A stretch of DNA of 64,000 bases from Methanoregulaceae archaeon (lineage in GTDB: Bacteria; Armatimonadota; Fimbriimonadia; Fimbriimonadales; Fimbriimonadaceae). Location of the stretch: the NCBI GenBank assembly GCA_020850325.1, contig JADZEW010000008.1:310001-374000 (forward strand). The letters are read 5' to 3'. Under the pieces are notes generated by a model. It had not been told where the DNA came from. It did no database searches and worked only from the letters and a program-made list of their open reading frames with translations. This document shows, one piece after another, positions 50,434 to 59,096 of this stretch. The first letter of the stretch is position 1. Each line of letters starts with the position of its first letter. The position numbers and the translations under genes are program-made.

Positions 50434-52766
50434 CGGTTTAAGGCCCTCAGTTTGAGGATGGTCAGCGAGTGCGGTTTCAGCCGCAGCTTGTAGTTCGGCT
50501 CGATGGTCGAGCGCTGGATGGCTCTCGGAACGAGGCCGTTGAGTCGTTCGAAGGTGCTCGTCGCGGTGTCGTTGTCGGCTTGGAGTTCGGTGCCTTCGAG
50601 AGTGAATCGTCCAGTGCGTCCGCGGAGGTCGAGGGTGACTTCGTGCGGCTGCGAATCAACGTTGACCAGCTTGAGGATAGCCTCGTTGCCGCGCGTTCCA
50701 ACGTTGCCAAAGACCATTGGACGGGTGGGCACGCGCTCGTCGAAAAGCACTTCGTCGTCGAGGTAGCAGACGATGCGCTCCGGCGAGTAGTCAATGGCAA
50801 TCTCGTAAGTGCGTCCGCGCTCGATGCGGCCGGGTTTGGCGTTGCCGATCCGGCGCTTGCCGCCGTCGATGGACCACTCCAGCGCATGTTGGGTGTTGCC
50901 CCATCCACCGAGATTCAGCCAGATGAAGTTCCGCTCGTCTTTACGGCCGACGGTGACCAAGAAGCCCTCGGCTCCGTCCAGCTTTGTCGCCTTAACTTCC
51001 AGGCGATAACGTGACCAGTTCGGATCACCACCATAGGCGCGGGCTCCGTTCGTGTCGCCGAGTTGCCGCCAGTTGTCGCCTCCCGCGGTCCAGTTGCCCG
51101 ATTCGAACTTCAGCCGCTGCTCGGCCGAGGTGTAGATCCTCTTATTGTCCTGAACAACGCGAAGATCGGTGAACTCGGCGTTGGTGCTCCACGTTCCTAC
51201 TCCGACGGCTCCGGCGGGGAAGGGGGTTCGAGAGACCGGCGTATTGGCAAGCGACGCGGTGAGCATCGTGTCGGGACGATTCTGGGCGAACAGGGCCTGA
51301 ACATGGAACGACGGGGTCTCGACGACCCGCAAGCCATCGAAGTAGATGAGGTCCGGGTTCCATGCCTTGCCCGCCGGATGAGCGAGCAGAGGTGCGTAGG
51401 AAGACATCGTCACCACGTCCGCGTTTCGCTCCATGCCCATCATGAACGCGGCTTCGGCCAAAGCGCCGCGTAGGTTGCCTTGCTCGACGCCAAGCGTCAC
51501 CGCGTACTCGCCGACATAGATCTTGGGGCCCTTGCGGTCGTACCGATCGTAGCGGTCGGCTTGCTCGAGAAAGAAGCCGGGATCGTTGTAGTAGTGCTCA
51601 TCCAGCACTTCGATCGGGGACTTCTGGGGATACCCGCCCCACACGTTCGCGATGGTGACGATGTTCGGATACTTAGCCTTGATAGCGCGGTAGATGAGAC
51701 CGTAGCGTTCCTCGTAGGCGGGGCCGCCGTTCTCGTTGCCGATCTCGAGATACTTGAGACCGAAGGGCTTCGGACTGCCGTGCTGGGCGCGCAAGGCTCC
51801 CCACTTGCTCGTGACGGGGCCGTTGGCATACTCGATGGCGTCGAGGATGTCCTGGACATACTCGTCCATCTGATCCATCGGAACCACTTCGCGATGCGAC
51901 ATTCCGCAGTTGGCGACGAACATCGGCTCCGCGTTCAGGTCGCGGCAAAGTTGGAGATACTCGGTGTAGCCGAGCCCATTGGTCGACTGATAGCGCCACA
52001 GATTGTAGAGGGCGGCTCGGCTTCGCGGCGGACCGACAGTTTTTTTCCAGCGGTAGGCGGTCGCCATCGTCTCGCCCTCGACCCAGCACCCGCCCGGAAA
52101 GCGCACGAAGGCAGGCTTCAGCTTCTTGAGGGTGTCGAAGAGGTCTTTGCGGAAGATGCCGCTGACCGCGTCGCCGGGGATGAGGGATACCCACTCGAGT
52201 TCGATCTTTGCCCCCGCGGGAATGTCCAGGACGAGCCGCCCGTCAGCGGTTGTGGTCGATGCGGTGAGCGTAAGGCGATGCTCTTGCCAGTTCTCCGAGA
52301 GCCGTGCGGAAATCGTGTTTGAAACCGGACTGCCACCGTTAGCCAAATGGGCGGTAACGGCCGCAGCGCCGCTGCCGCGCATGCGCAGGTTCAGTCGGTA
52401 ATCCACGCCCTTGCGGAGGCCCATACCGGCGAAGCCTCGATTCTCAGTTCGTGTTCGCGCAGAGGTCGTTATGGTGGCACGCTTGTTCGCCACCTTGAGG
52501 ACGCCTTCAGGGGCAATCCAATGCTGGGCGTCTTCGGTGAAGCCCCGGTTTCGGACCAACTCCGCGTAGAGCCCGCCGTCCCCGGCCCAGTTGATCTCTT
52601 CGAAGAAGATGCCGTACAGGCTCTTGCTCACGTTGACCGTCGGTTTGTCGAGATGGACGGTGAACGTGGGCGTAGCTCCCCCTCGCCCCGGTGTTTGTCC
52701 GGGGAGAGGGGGCTGGGGCATGAGGGGCTCGGCAGATGCCGCCAAAAAGAGAAGGCCGGCCAGCAT
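50430..52766 (-). CDS. abfA: GH51 alpha-L-arabinofuranosidase
   Basis: A 778-residue exported enzyme (MLAGLLFLAASAEP signal). KSLYGIFFEEINWAGDGGLYAELVRNRGF is the family N-terminus. The acid/base Glu is in YLEIGNENGG and the probable nucleophile Glu in KIYVGEYAVT. A carbohydrate-binding-like module and a C-terminal beta-sandwich with PHEVTLDL are present. Residues about 13-32 (PLMPQPPLPGQ onwards) derive from a palindromic repeat inserted just after the signal peptide. The start is ATG 52766, sharing one base with the ytfQ-type stop (TGATG). Confidence 0.93.
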   Translation of the reverse strand: MLAGLLFLAASAEPLMPQPPLPGQTPGRGGATPTFTVHLDKPTVNVSKSLYGIFFEEINWAGDGGLYAELVRNRGFTEDAQHWIAPEGVLKVANKRATITTSARTRTENRGFAGMGLRKGVDYRLNLRMRGSGAAAVTAHLANGGSPVSNTISARLSENWQEHRLTLTASTTTADGRLVLDIPAGAKIELEWVSLIPGDAVSGIFRKDLFDTLKKLKPAFVRFPGGCWVEGETMATAYRWKKTVGPPRSRAALYNLWRYQSTNGLGYTEYLQLCRDLNAEPMFVANCGMSHREVVPMDQMDEYVQDILDAIEYANGPVTSKWGALRAQHGSPKPFGLKYLEIGNENGGPAYEERYGLIYRAIKAKYPNIVTIANVWGGYPQKSPIEVLDEHYYNDPGFFLEQADRYDRYDRKGPKIYVGEYAVTLGVEQGNLRGALAEAAFMMGMERNADVVTMSSYAPLLAHPAGKAWNPDLIYFDGLRVVETPSFHVQALFAQNRPDTMLTASLANTPVSRTPFPAGAVGVGTWSTNAEFTDLRVVQDNKRIYTSAEQRLKFESGNWTAGGDNWRQLGDTNGARAYGGDPNWSRYRLEVKATKLDGAEGFLVTVGRKDERNFIWLNLGGWGNTQHALEWSIDGGKRRIGNAKPGRIERGRTYEIAIDYSPERIVCYLDDEVLFDERVPTRPMVFGNVGTRGNEAILKLVNVDSQPHEVTLDLRGRTGRFTLEGTELQADNDTATSTFERLNGLVPRAIQRSTIEPNYKLRLKPHSLTILKLRALNR
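52674..52730 (-). repeat. Palindromic repeat copy A, inside the GH51 coding sequence
   Basis: Read on the plus strand: CTCCCCCTC, a short variable region, CCGGGGAGAGGGGGCT, then GGGGCATGAGGGGCTC. The two arms pair almost perfectly. It is translated in frame as P-L-M-P-Q-P-P-L-P followed by a GRGG segment. The same element occurs at 54256 and 57628 in the same orientation. Confidence 0.8.
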
Positions 52767-53752
52767 CAATACTTCCGGTTCGGGAGTTCCGCCGCCGCCT
52801 GAGTCTCGTCGTACATCTTGTCCTCCACGACGGTGCGCTTCGGCATCATCTCGCCCTTCATCATCTTCTCAATCGCATCAAAGAGGAAGGGGCCGAGCAG
52901 CGGGTTGCACTCGACGGTGCAGTTCAGCTTGCCGGCTACCATCGCTTCGAACGCCGCCTTGACGCCGTCGATCGACACGATGATGATGTCCTCACCCGGC
53001 TTCAAACCGGCCTCTTCCATCGCCTGGATCGCCCCTAGGGCCATGTCGTCGTTGTGGGCGTAGAGTGCCTTGATCTCCTTGCCGGCTGGGCTCTTCAGGA
53101 GCGCCTCCATGACTTCCTTGCCCTTCGCTCGGGTGAAGTCGCCAGTTTGGGTGAACACGATCTCCATGCCGGGGGTGGCGGCGATGGCGTTTCGGAAGCC
53201 CCTGGCGCGGTCGTTGGCAGGGGCGCTGCCGGTCGTTCCCGTCAACTCGGCAATCTTGGCGGTGCCGCCCATCTTCTTGACCAGCCACTCGCCGGCCATT
53301 TCGCCTTCCTTCACAAAGTCGGAGCCGATGAACGTGACGTATAGGTCCTCAGGAACGTCTGGGCGTCGGTCGGAAACGATCACCGGGATTCCGGCTTCCT
53401 TGGCTTCCTTGAGGACGGGTTCCCAGCCGGTCTCCACAACCGGCGCGAAAGCGATGACGTCTACGCCTTGGGCAATGAACGACTTGATCGCCTTGATCTG
53501 GTTCTCCTGCTTCTGCTGAGCGTCGGCGAACTTCAGGTCGATCCCGCGCTTCTCGGCTTCGCTGCGGATGCTCTCGGTGTTCGCGGTCCGCCAGTCGCTC
53601 TCGGCACCGATTTGAGAGAATCCGACGACGAGCTTCTTGCCGCTTTCTGGGGTGGGCGTCGTTCCGCCACCTTCGGCGGTCTTGCCCGCCTCGCCACCAC
53701 TACAACCGACGGCGATCAACGCCAACACACTGAGCCATACACAACGCTTCAT
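52766..53752 (-). CDS. ytfQ: Furanose-type sugar ABC transporter substrate-binding lipoprotein (YtfQ type)
   Basis: A 328-residue periplasmic binding protein. Lipobox IAVGC gives lipidated Cys17. The mature domain is very close in pattern to YtfQ: VGFSQIGAESDWRTANTESI, DLKFADAQQKQENQIKAIKS and FAPVVETGWEPVLKEAKEAG. YtfQ of E. coli binds galactofuranose; in this context L-arabinofuranose is the likely ligand, by inference. AGGAGG abuts the ATG at 53758, so the ATG at 53752, six bases from it, is the true start. Confidence 0.94.
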   Translation of the reverse strand: MKRCVWLSVLALIAVGCSGGEAGKTAEGGGTTPTPESGKKLVVGFSQIGAESDWRTANTESIRSEAEKRGIDLKFADAQQKQENQIKAIKSFIAQGVDVIAFAPVVETGWEPVLKEAKEAGIPVIVSDRRPDVPEDLYVTFIGSDFVKEGEMAGEWLVKKMGGTAKIAELTGTTGSAPANDRARGFRNAIAATPGMEIVFTQTGDFTRAKGKEVMEALLKSPAGKEIKALYAHNDDMALGAIQAMEEAGLKPGEDIIIVSIDGVKAAFEAMVAGKLNCTVECNPLLGPFLFDAIEKMMKGEMMPKRTVVEDKMYDETQAAAELPNRKY

Positions 53753-53793
53753 GACCATCCTCCTGACGCCGGTCCGCAGGGCCGGTTGAGCCT

Positions 53794-53799
53794 AGTATA
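53794..53799 (-). promoter_or_regulatory. Candidate internal -10 (TATACT) before ytfQ
   Basis: TATACT on the minus strand lies 41 bases before the ytfQ start. Between them a seven-pair hairpin (CCGGTCC/GGGCCGG, 53769-53785) precedes the AGGAGG. It could give extra transcription of the binding protein, which is usually needed in excess. Confidence 0.4.
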
Positions 53800-53819
53800 G
53801 CGTGAGAAGTGGGTGCGTG

Positions 53820-54524
53820 CTAGCCCTGCCCGTAGCGGTTGTGGTACCGGTCGTACCACTTCTCAGCTTCCTCGGGCGAAATCGGTTTCGGATCGCCGAT
53901 CTGCATCGCCAGCCACACCGTCTTCGCGACATCCTCGGTCATGACCGCCGCCTTGAGCGCGGCTTTCGGGGACGCTCCCCAGGCGAACACGCCATGATTG
54001 CCCATCAGGATTGAAGGCGCGCGGTTTCGATACTTCAGAATCGCCTCGCCGATGTGTTCGCCCTCGTTGTCGACATAGGGCGCGCAGGGAATCTCCGCCC
54101 CGAACTCGTCGGCGATGGCGGTGAGCACCAAAGGAACCGGACGACCCACCGCCGCGAACGCCGTTGCGTAGTTGCTGTGGGTGTGGATGACCCCCCGCAC
54201 GTCGGGCAAGTTCCGATATAGGAACAGGTGGTGGGGAAGATCGACGCTGGGACGAAGAACTCCCCCTCTCCTCGAAGGGCCATCGTCTTCGAGGGGAGGG
54301 GGCTGGGGGGTGGGGAGGATCTCACCCGTGGATACCCGCACCGCCACCAATTGTTCGGGCGTGATCATCTCGTAGTCCATCCCCGAGGGCTTAATGAACA
54401 GCACATCATGCTCGGGCGAGTATCCACTCGCGTTACCCGAGTGCATGGTCACCAGCCCCGCCTTGGGCAACGCCCAGTTCGCTTCGGCTACCGCTTGACG
54501 CAAAGCTAAGAGCTCAGACTCCAC
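53820..54524 (-). CDS. araD: L-ribulose-5-phosphate 4-epimerase
   Basis: A 234-residue metal-dependent enzyme converting L-ribulose 5-phosphate to D-xylulose 5-phosphate. ANWALPKAGLVTMHSGNASG, IKPSGMDYEMI, VIHTHSNYATAFAA (metal His pair) and AVMTEDVAKTVWLAMQIG match AraD. About 20 residues (71-90, PTPQPPPLEDDGP and following) interrupt a surface loop between STGEI and RPSVDLPHHLFLY and come from palindromic repeat copy B. An ATG at 54530 abuts GGGAGG, so the GTG at 54524, six bases away, is the better start. It overlaps the araB end by 11 bases. Confidence 0.93.
   Translation of the reverse strand: MESELLALRQAVAEANWALPKAGLVTMHSGNASGYSPEHDVLFIKPSGMDYEMITPEQLVAVRVSTGEILPTPQPPPLEDDGPSRRGGVLRPSVDLPHHLFLYRNLPDVRGVIHTHSNYATAFAAVGRPVPLVLTAIADEFGAEIPCAPYVDNEGEHIGEAILKYRNRAPSILMGNHGVFAWGASPKAALKAAVMTEDVAKTVWLAMQIGDPKPISPEEAEKWYDRYHNRYGQG
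54256..54323 (-). repeat. Palindromic repeat copy B, inside araD
   Basis: Plus-strand reading: AACTCCCCCTCTCCTCGAAG, an eight-to-ten-base loop, then CTTCGAGGGGAGGGGGCT and GGGGGGTGGGGAGG. The arms pair over about 18 bases. It is translated in frame as PTPQPPPLEDDGP and onwards, forming an insertion absent from normal AraD. Confidence 0.82.
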
Positions 54525-56148
54525 GGACATCCTCCCGAATCGCGATCAACTCCTTCATCACGTGCCCAAGCTCTGCCGAACCAGGCCGCCCGAAGGCATC
54601 GTGCAAAACCTTGTAGAGAGCGTATAGCCGCCGATAGGTGGCCTGGGCAACCGGATCGGGTTCGTACACCTTGTCCTTGACGCCGGTCATCGCATCTTGC
54701 GCCGCCTCGGCCGAAGGATATACGCCCGCCACCACCGCGCCAAAGATCGCCGAACCCAGCGCGCAGGTTTGCGACGAACGCGACACCCTCATCGGCCGCC
54801 CGATCACATCCGCGTAAATCTGCATTACCAGATCGCTCTTCTCGGCAATGCCGCCGCAGTTGACCACCGCCTCGACCTTCGGCCCATACGCCTCGATTTG
54901 CTCGATGATGGTCAGCGCGCCAAATGCAGTCGCTTCGATAGCCGCGCGATACATCTCGCCGGGCGTCGAATGGAGGGTTTGGCCTAGCATCAGGCCCGTG
55001 AGCAACGGATCGACGAGGATCGTGCGGTTTCCATTGTTCCAGTCGAGGGCAAGCAGACCACTCTCGCCCGCTCGCAGCTTCGATGCTTCACTCGTCAAAC
55101 CGTCGTGAGATCTTCCGGTAAGCCGAGAAACCCAGTTGAAGATGTCTCCCACTGCGCTTTGGCCCGCTTCGATGCCATAAGCTCCGGGCAGCACCGAACC
55201 CATAACGATCCCGCACACGCCCGGTATATCGGCCAGCGGCTGATCGGCGGGGTGGACCATGCAGTCGCAGGTGCTGGTGCCGATGATCTTCACGAGCACT
55301 CCCGGACGGGCCCCCGAAGCCACAGCGCCAAAGTGGGCGTCGAATGCACCCACCGCGACGGGGATGCCCTCGGGAAGACCGGTGAACGCGGCAATCTCGT
55401 CCGTGACGTAACCGGCAATCGTGTCCGACGGGTACGCCTCTGTATAGAGCCGATCCCGAAGGTCAGCCAGCTTCGGATCGAGTGAAGCCAGAAACTCCGC
55501 AGAGGGCAGTCCGCCCCAATCTGATGCGTACATCGCCTTGTGCCCGGCTGCGCATACCGACCGCTTCATGGTCAGCGGATCGCGATTGCCGGTCAGGAAG
55601 CCGACGACGAAGTCACAGCATTCAACCCAGGAGAACGCCGCATCAAACACGTCTGGCGACGTGCGAAGGCAGTGTAGGATCTTCGACCAGAACCACTCTG
55701 ACGAATACACACCTCCGCAGCGGGCGAGGTAGGGAAAGCCTTGAGCCTTCTCGGTGATCTCGGCGGCTTCGGCATAGCTCGTATGGTCCTTCCAAAGCCA
55801 ACATTGAGCCGCCAAGTTGTCTGCGAAGTCGTTGTGAACGGCGAGCGATTGACCTTGCCGATCGACGGGAAGCGGGCTGGAACCGGTCGTGTCGACTCCA
55901 ACGCCAATGATGTCACTGGGATCGACTCCGGTCGACAGAATGGACTTCGTGGTCTTCGAAAGCCCAACGAGGTAGTCGTCCGGATCCTGGCGCGCCAGAT
56001 TCGGATCTCGTGGGTCGAGCATGATGCCGTCCTCACCGCTAGGATAACTGAAGACACTGGTGGCGACTTCCGCGCCATTGCTGACATCGACGAGCAGCGC
56101 GCGGACCGAGTTGGTGCCGTAGTCGAACCCGATCGTGTACTTAGGCAC
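54514..56148 (-). CDS. araB: Ribulokinase
   Basis: A 544-residue FGGY-family kinase that phosphorylates L-ribulose. [18 protein letters not shown] is the N-terminal ATPase motif; [52 protein letters not shown] and [24 protein letters not shown] follow in the expected order. The length fits AraB (about 550-570). It overlaps araA by eight bases upstream and araD downstream, so the three enzymes are produced together. Confidence 0.97.
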   Translation of the reverse strand: MPKYTIGFDYGTNSVRALLVDVSNGAEVATSVFSYPSGEDGIMLDPRDPNLARQDPDDYLVGLSKTTKSILSTGVDPSDIIGVGVDTTGSSPLPVDRQGQSLAVHNDFADNLAAQCWLWKDHTSYAEAAEITEKAQGFPYLARCGGVYSSEWFWSKILHCLRTSPDVFDAAFSWVECCDFVVGFLTGNRDPLTMKRSVCAAGHKAMYASDWGGLPSAEFLASLDPKLADLRDRLYTEAYPSDTIAGYVTDEIAAFTGLPEGIPVAVGAFDAHFGAVASGARPGVLVKIIGTSTCDCMVHPADQPLADIPGVCGIVMGSVLPGAYGIEAGQSAVGDIFNWVSRLTGRSHDGLTSEASKLRAGESGLLALDWNNGNRTILVDPLLTGLMLGQTLHSTPGEMYRAAIEATAFGALTIIEQIEAYGPKVEAVVNCGGIAEKSDLVMQIYADVIGRPMRVSRSSQTCALGSAIFGAVVAGVYPSAEAAQDAMTGVKDKVYEPDPVAQATYRRLYALYKVLHDAFGRPGSAELGHVMKELIAIREDVRGV

Positions 56149-57598
56149 GGAAGGCCACCTCGTTCCAGCGGAGCTCGTTCACGAGGTCGTCGTAGCGCGT
56201 GCCTTCGCCGATGACCACGCACTCGATGCCCGCAATCTCGGCAAAGTCGCGCAGATCGGCGGCGGTCACGCCATAGCTGAACACCGTATGGTGGGCGCCT
56301 CCCGCGCGAATCCAGCCCGCGATGCCGCTCTCGAAATCGGGTTTGACCTTCCACACCGCTCGGGCAACCGGCAGCTTGGGCATCGCAGGAACGTCGACAG
56401 CGTCCACCTCGCTGACGATCAGTCGGAACCGATGGCCGAGATCGATGAGCGACGCGTTGATCGCTGGGCCAGGCGGAGCATCGAACACGAGCCGCACGGG
56501 ATCGGCCTTGCCTCCGATGCCGAGCGGGTGGATCTCCATCCGCGGGCGATTGTTAGCGATCGACGGGCAGATCTCTAACATGTGCGCTCCCAAAACGAGG
56601 GGCCGGTCGGGATCGAGATGGTAGGTGTAGTCCTCCATGAACGAGGTGCCCTCGCCATTCGCGACCACCTTCATGAACCGCAGGAGCGCGGCGGTCTTCC
56701 AGTCGCCCTCGGCACCGAACCCGTAGCCATCCGCCATGAGCCGCTGGCAGGCGAGCCCGGGCAGTTGGTTCAATCCGTGGAGGTCTTCGAAGGTGGTGGT
56801 GAAGCCAGTGAAACCTCCCGCCTCGAGGAAGCGCCGGATCGCGATTTCCTGCCGTGCCGCGTCTTCGAGAGAACTGCGTCGGTCGTTTCGCAGCTCGTCC
56901 GCAATGTCGTACAACTCGTCGTACTCTTGAATGAGAGAGGAAACCTCGCTCTCGGACACGTCGTTCATGACGGCGACGAGGTCTCCCAAGCCAAAGCCAT
57001 TGACCGAGAAGCCGAACTTCATCTCAGCACTGACCTTGTCACCCTCGGTGACGCTGACCTGCCGCATGTTGTCGCCGAATCGGCAGATCTTGGTCGCCTG
57101 GAGAGCCTGCCAGCCGTAGGCGACTCGCGCCCATCGCTCGATCCGATCCCGGACCCGAGGGTTGCTCCAATGCCCAACCGCGATGGCGCGCGCCAACCCG
57201 AGCCGCACGTGCAGATGGCCAGCCTCGCGATCGCCATGAGCCGCCTGGTTCAGGTTCATGAAGTCCATGTCGATGCTGGACCAGGGCAAGTCGCGGTTGA
57301 ACTGGGTGTGGAGGTGAAGCACCGGCTTCTTGAGCTGAGTCAGCCCGCCAATCCACATTTTCGCCGGCGAGAAAGTGTGCATCCACAGAATCACGCCCGC
57401 GCAGTTCGGGTCGGCGTTGGCATCGAGGCAGATCGCGCGGATGGCGTCGGAGTCGGTGAGGACCGGCTTGAACGTGACGCCGAGGCTCGCCGCGATTTCC
57501 GTCGAGTTGGCGGCGACTTGACGCAGAGTCTCCGGGCCATACAAATGCTGACTACCGGTCAGGAACCAGATTTCGGGGGTGGGCATAGCGATGCTCAC
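56141..57598 (-). CDS. araA: L-arabinose isomerase
   Basis: A 485-residue Mn-dependent enzyme converting L-arabinose to L-ribulose. [20 protein letters not shown] is the family N-terminus. Metal and catalytic residues are visible: Glu in [14 protein letters not shown], Glu in [11 protein letters not shown], His in [11 protein letters not shown] and His in [11 protein letters not shown]. The first codon is GTG 57598; ATG 57586 is an alternative that also gives a normal N-terminus, and the ribosome site is not decisive. It heads the arabinose operon, with repeat copy C just upstream. Confidence 0.96.
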   Translation of the reverse strand: MSIAMPTPEIWFLTGSQHLYGPETLRQVAANSTEIAASLGVTFKPVLTDSDAIRAICLDANADPNCAGVILWMHTFSPAKMWIGGLTQLKKPVLHLHTQFNRDLPWSSIDMDFMNLNQAAHGDREAGHLHVRLGLARAIAVGHWSNPRVRDRIERWARVAYGWQALQATKICRFGDNMRQVSVTEGDKVSAEMKFGFSVNGFGLGDLVAVMNDVSESEVSSLIQEYDELYDIADELRNDRRSSLEDAARQEIAIRRFLEAGGFTGFTTTFEDLHGLNQLPGLACQRLMADGYGFGAEGDWKTAALLRFMKVVANGEGTSFMEDYTYHLDPDRPLVLGAHMLEICPSIANNRPRMEIHPLGIGGKADPVRLVFDAPPGPAINASLIDLGHRFRLIVSEVDAVDVPAMPKLPVARAVWKVKPDFESGIAGWIRAGGAHHTVFSYGVTAADLRDFAEIAGIECVVIGEGTRYDDLVNELRWNEVAFRA

Positions 57599-57627
57599 AT
57601 TTCACCCGATTTCGATTAAGGGTGATT

Positions 57628-57684
57628 CCGAACTCCCCCTCTCCTCGTTTACGGGGAGAGGGGGCCGGGGGGTGAGGGGCTCAC
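57628..57684 (-). repeat. Palindromic repeat copy C, between the FG-GAP gene and araA
   Basis: Plus-strand reading: AACTCCCCCTCTCCTCG, TTTAC, GGGGAGAGGGGGCC, GGGGGGTGAGGGGCTCAC. The element starts at the stop codon of the FG-GAP gene and ends about 30 bases before araA. It may act as a terminator, and its potential frame again reads P-L-T-P-R-P-P-L-P. Confidence 0.8.
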
Positions 57685-59063
57685 CGCAAGCGTGGCGAGA
57701 GTGAGATCGTGTGATGCTTATTCGTGACCAGACCCTTAACGGTCTGCCGCGCGCCGCCCGGCCACATGATCTCCGCGTCGTACGCCTTCGCCTTGTCGGC
57801 TCCCAATCCAAAGTGAAGCGTCAGATCGTTCTGGTTGCCCTCACCGGTGCCCGCCTCGACTTGCCTTGAGAGGATCTTGTCCCCCACCCGAATCCGCACT
57901 TGGGCACCGATCGCCAGCCGATTGACCTGCTTTCCGTCCCCACGCAGCGTCATCGTCATCCAACGGTGACCGGGAGTGCCTTGATTCTGGAACAGCTTGC
58001 CCGCGCTGACGAGGTCGAGATCGCCGTCGCGGTCGTAGTCGGCCCAGGCGGCCTGATAAGTCGGCGGAAGCTCGGCTACCCCCGCATCCTTCGTAACATC
58101 CTTGAAGTCAAAGGCGGCGGCGTTTCGGAACAGCACAGGGTGGTTCGGACGGCCGAACGAGGCGGGTAGGTAAACGGTGGTGAAGAAGAGGTCGAGCCGC
58201 CCATCGTTGTCGTAGTCGCCAGCGGCGGGCGTCGCATACGACTCTTGATAGAACACGCCGCAGATGCCTTTGTCGTCGAACCGATAGCTGCCTCGGCCGA
58301 GATTGCGCAGGAAGCGAGACTTGGGCTGGTCGCCGCGGCTATCGATATGCGCGAAGTTCCCGGCGAACAAGTCGAACTCGCCGTCGTTATCGAAGTCGCC
58401 CCACGCGGCTCCGATGCTATGGCCGCCGGCGAAGGCGTCGGACGTCGCGATCGCGTTTCGAGGTCCGGCTTGATCCTTGAATCCCGCCTTGCCATCGTTC
58501 ATGAGCAACCGATTGGGTTCGAGTCGGTAGTTGGAGATGTAGATGTCGAGATCGCCATCGCGATCGAAGTCGCAGGCAGTTACGCCACGCGCTTTGGATA
58601 CGGCGTCCTTGCTCTGGAGGCGAAATGACTTGCCGCCCTCGTTCATAAGCAGGAAGTCGGGGTAGGTGATCGATCGGCCGCCGCCTTCAAAGCCGCCGAC
58701 ATAAAGGTCGACAAATCCATCGTTGTTGAAGTCTCCCCAGCAGGCTCCGCGCGAAGTGGTCTCAGGCAGCGCCGGAAGGGGGACTTCGGTAAACGACAGG
58801 CCCTTCTCGTTGCGGTAGAGCTTCATTTGCGACCAGCTGAACAAGTCGGCGAATCCGTCGTTATCGAAGTCACCAGCCACCGCCTCCCCGCATGCGCCGA
58901 TCTTGGTGAACGCCTTGCCCTTCTCGTTCTTCCAAATGCCCCCGCCGCCCACCAGATCGGGCCAGCCGTCGTTGTTCAGATCGACCCAGCAGGCGGCACC
59001 GGTTCCGATTTGTAGACCGAGATCGACGGCGACGAACTGAGTGGCGATCAGCGCGAACAGCAT
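57681..59063 (-). CDS. Exported FG-GAP/VCBS repeat protein (CRTAC1-like, ASPIC/UnbV C-terminus)
   Basis: A 460-residue protein with a short N-terminal signal. At least six integrin-type repeats carry calcium-binding DxDxDG or DxNNDG loops: WVDLNNDGWPDLV, AGDFDNDGFADLF, WGDFNNDGFVDLY, ACDFDRDGDLDIY, WGDFDNDGEFDLF, AGDYDNDGRLDLF and WADYDRDGDLDLV. The C-terminal 100 residues (NRLAIGAQVRIRVGDKILSRQVEAGTGEG) match the ASPIC/UnbV domain. Such proteins fold as calcium-stabilised propellers on the surface. It precedes araA by only 82 bases on the same strand; a functional link is not established. Confidence 0.9.
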   Translation of the reverse strand: MLFALIATQFVAVDLGLQIGTGAACWVDLNNDGWPDLVGGGGIWKNEKGKAFTKIGACGEAVAGDFDNDGFADLFSWSQMKLYRNEKGLSFTEVPLPALPETTSRGACWGDFNNDGFVDLYVGGFEGGGRSITYPDFLLMNEGGKSFRLQSKDAVSKARGVTACDFDRDGDLDIYISNYRLEPNRLLMNDGKAGFKDQAGPRNAIATSDAFAGGHSIGAAWGDFDNDGEFDLFAGNFAHIDSRGDQPKSRFLRNLGRGSYRFDDKGICGVFYQESYATPAAGDYDNDGRLDLFFTTVYLPASFGRPNHPVLFRNAAAFDFKDVTKDAGVAELPPTYQAAWADYDRDGDLDLVSAGKLFQNQGTPGHRWMTMTLRGDGKQVNRLAIGAQVRIRVGDKILSRQVEAGTGEGNQNDLTLHFGLGADKAKAYDAEIMWPGGARQTVKGLVTNKHHTISLSPRLR

Positions 59064-59069
59064 GCCGCG

Positions 59070-59075
59070 AGATTA
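59070..59075 (-). promoter_or_regulatory. Candidate -10 (TAATCT) six bases before the FG-GAP start
   Basis: On the minus strand TAATCT ends six bases before the ATG at 59063. The divergent gene has TAGCAT with the same spacing, within a 33-base intergenic gap. Confidence 0.45.
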
Positions 59076-59084
59076 CCGGAGAGG

Positions 59085-59090
59085 TAGCAT
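59085..59090 (+). promoter_or_regulatory. Candidate -10 (TAGCAT) six bases before the cysteine-synthase-like start
   Basis: TAGCAT ends six bases before ATG 59097. With 33 bases between two divergent starts there is no room for a conventional leader and promoter on each side. Confidence 0.5.
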
Positions 59091-59096
59091 CGCCGC

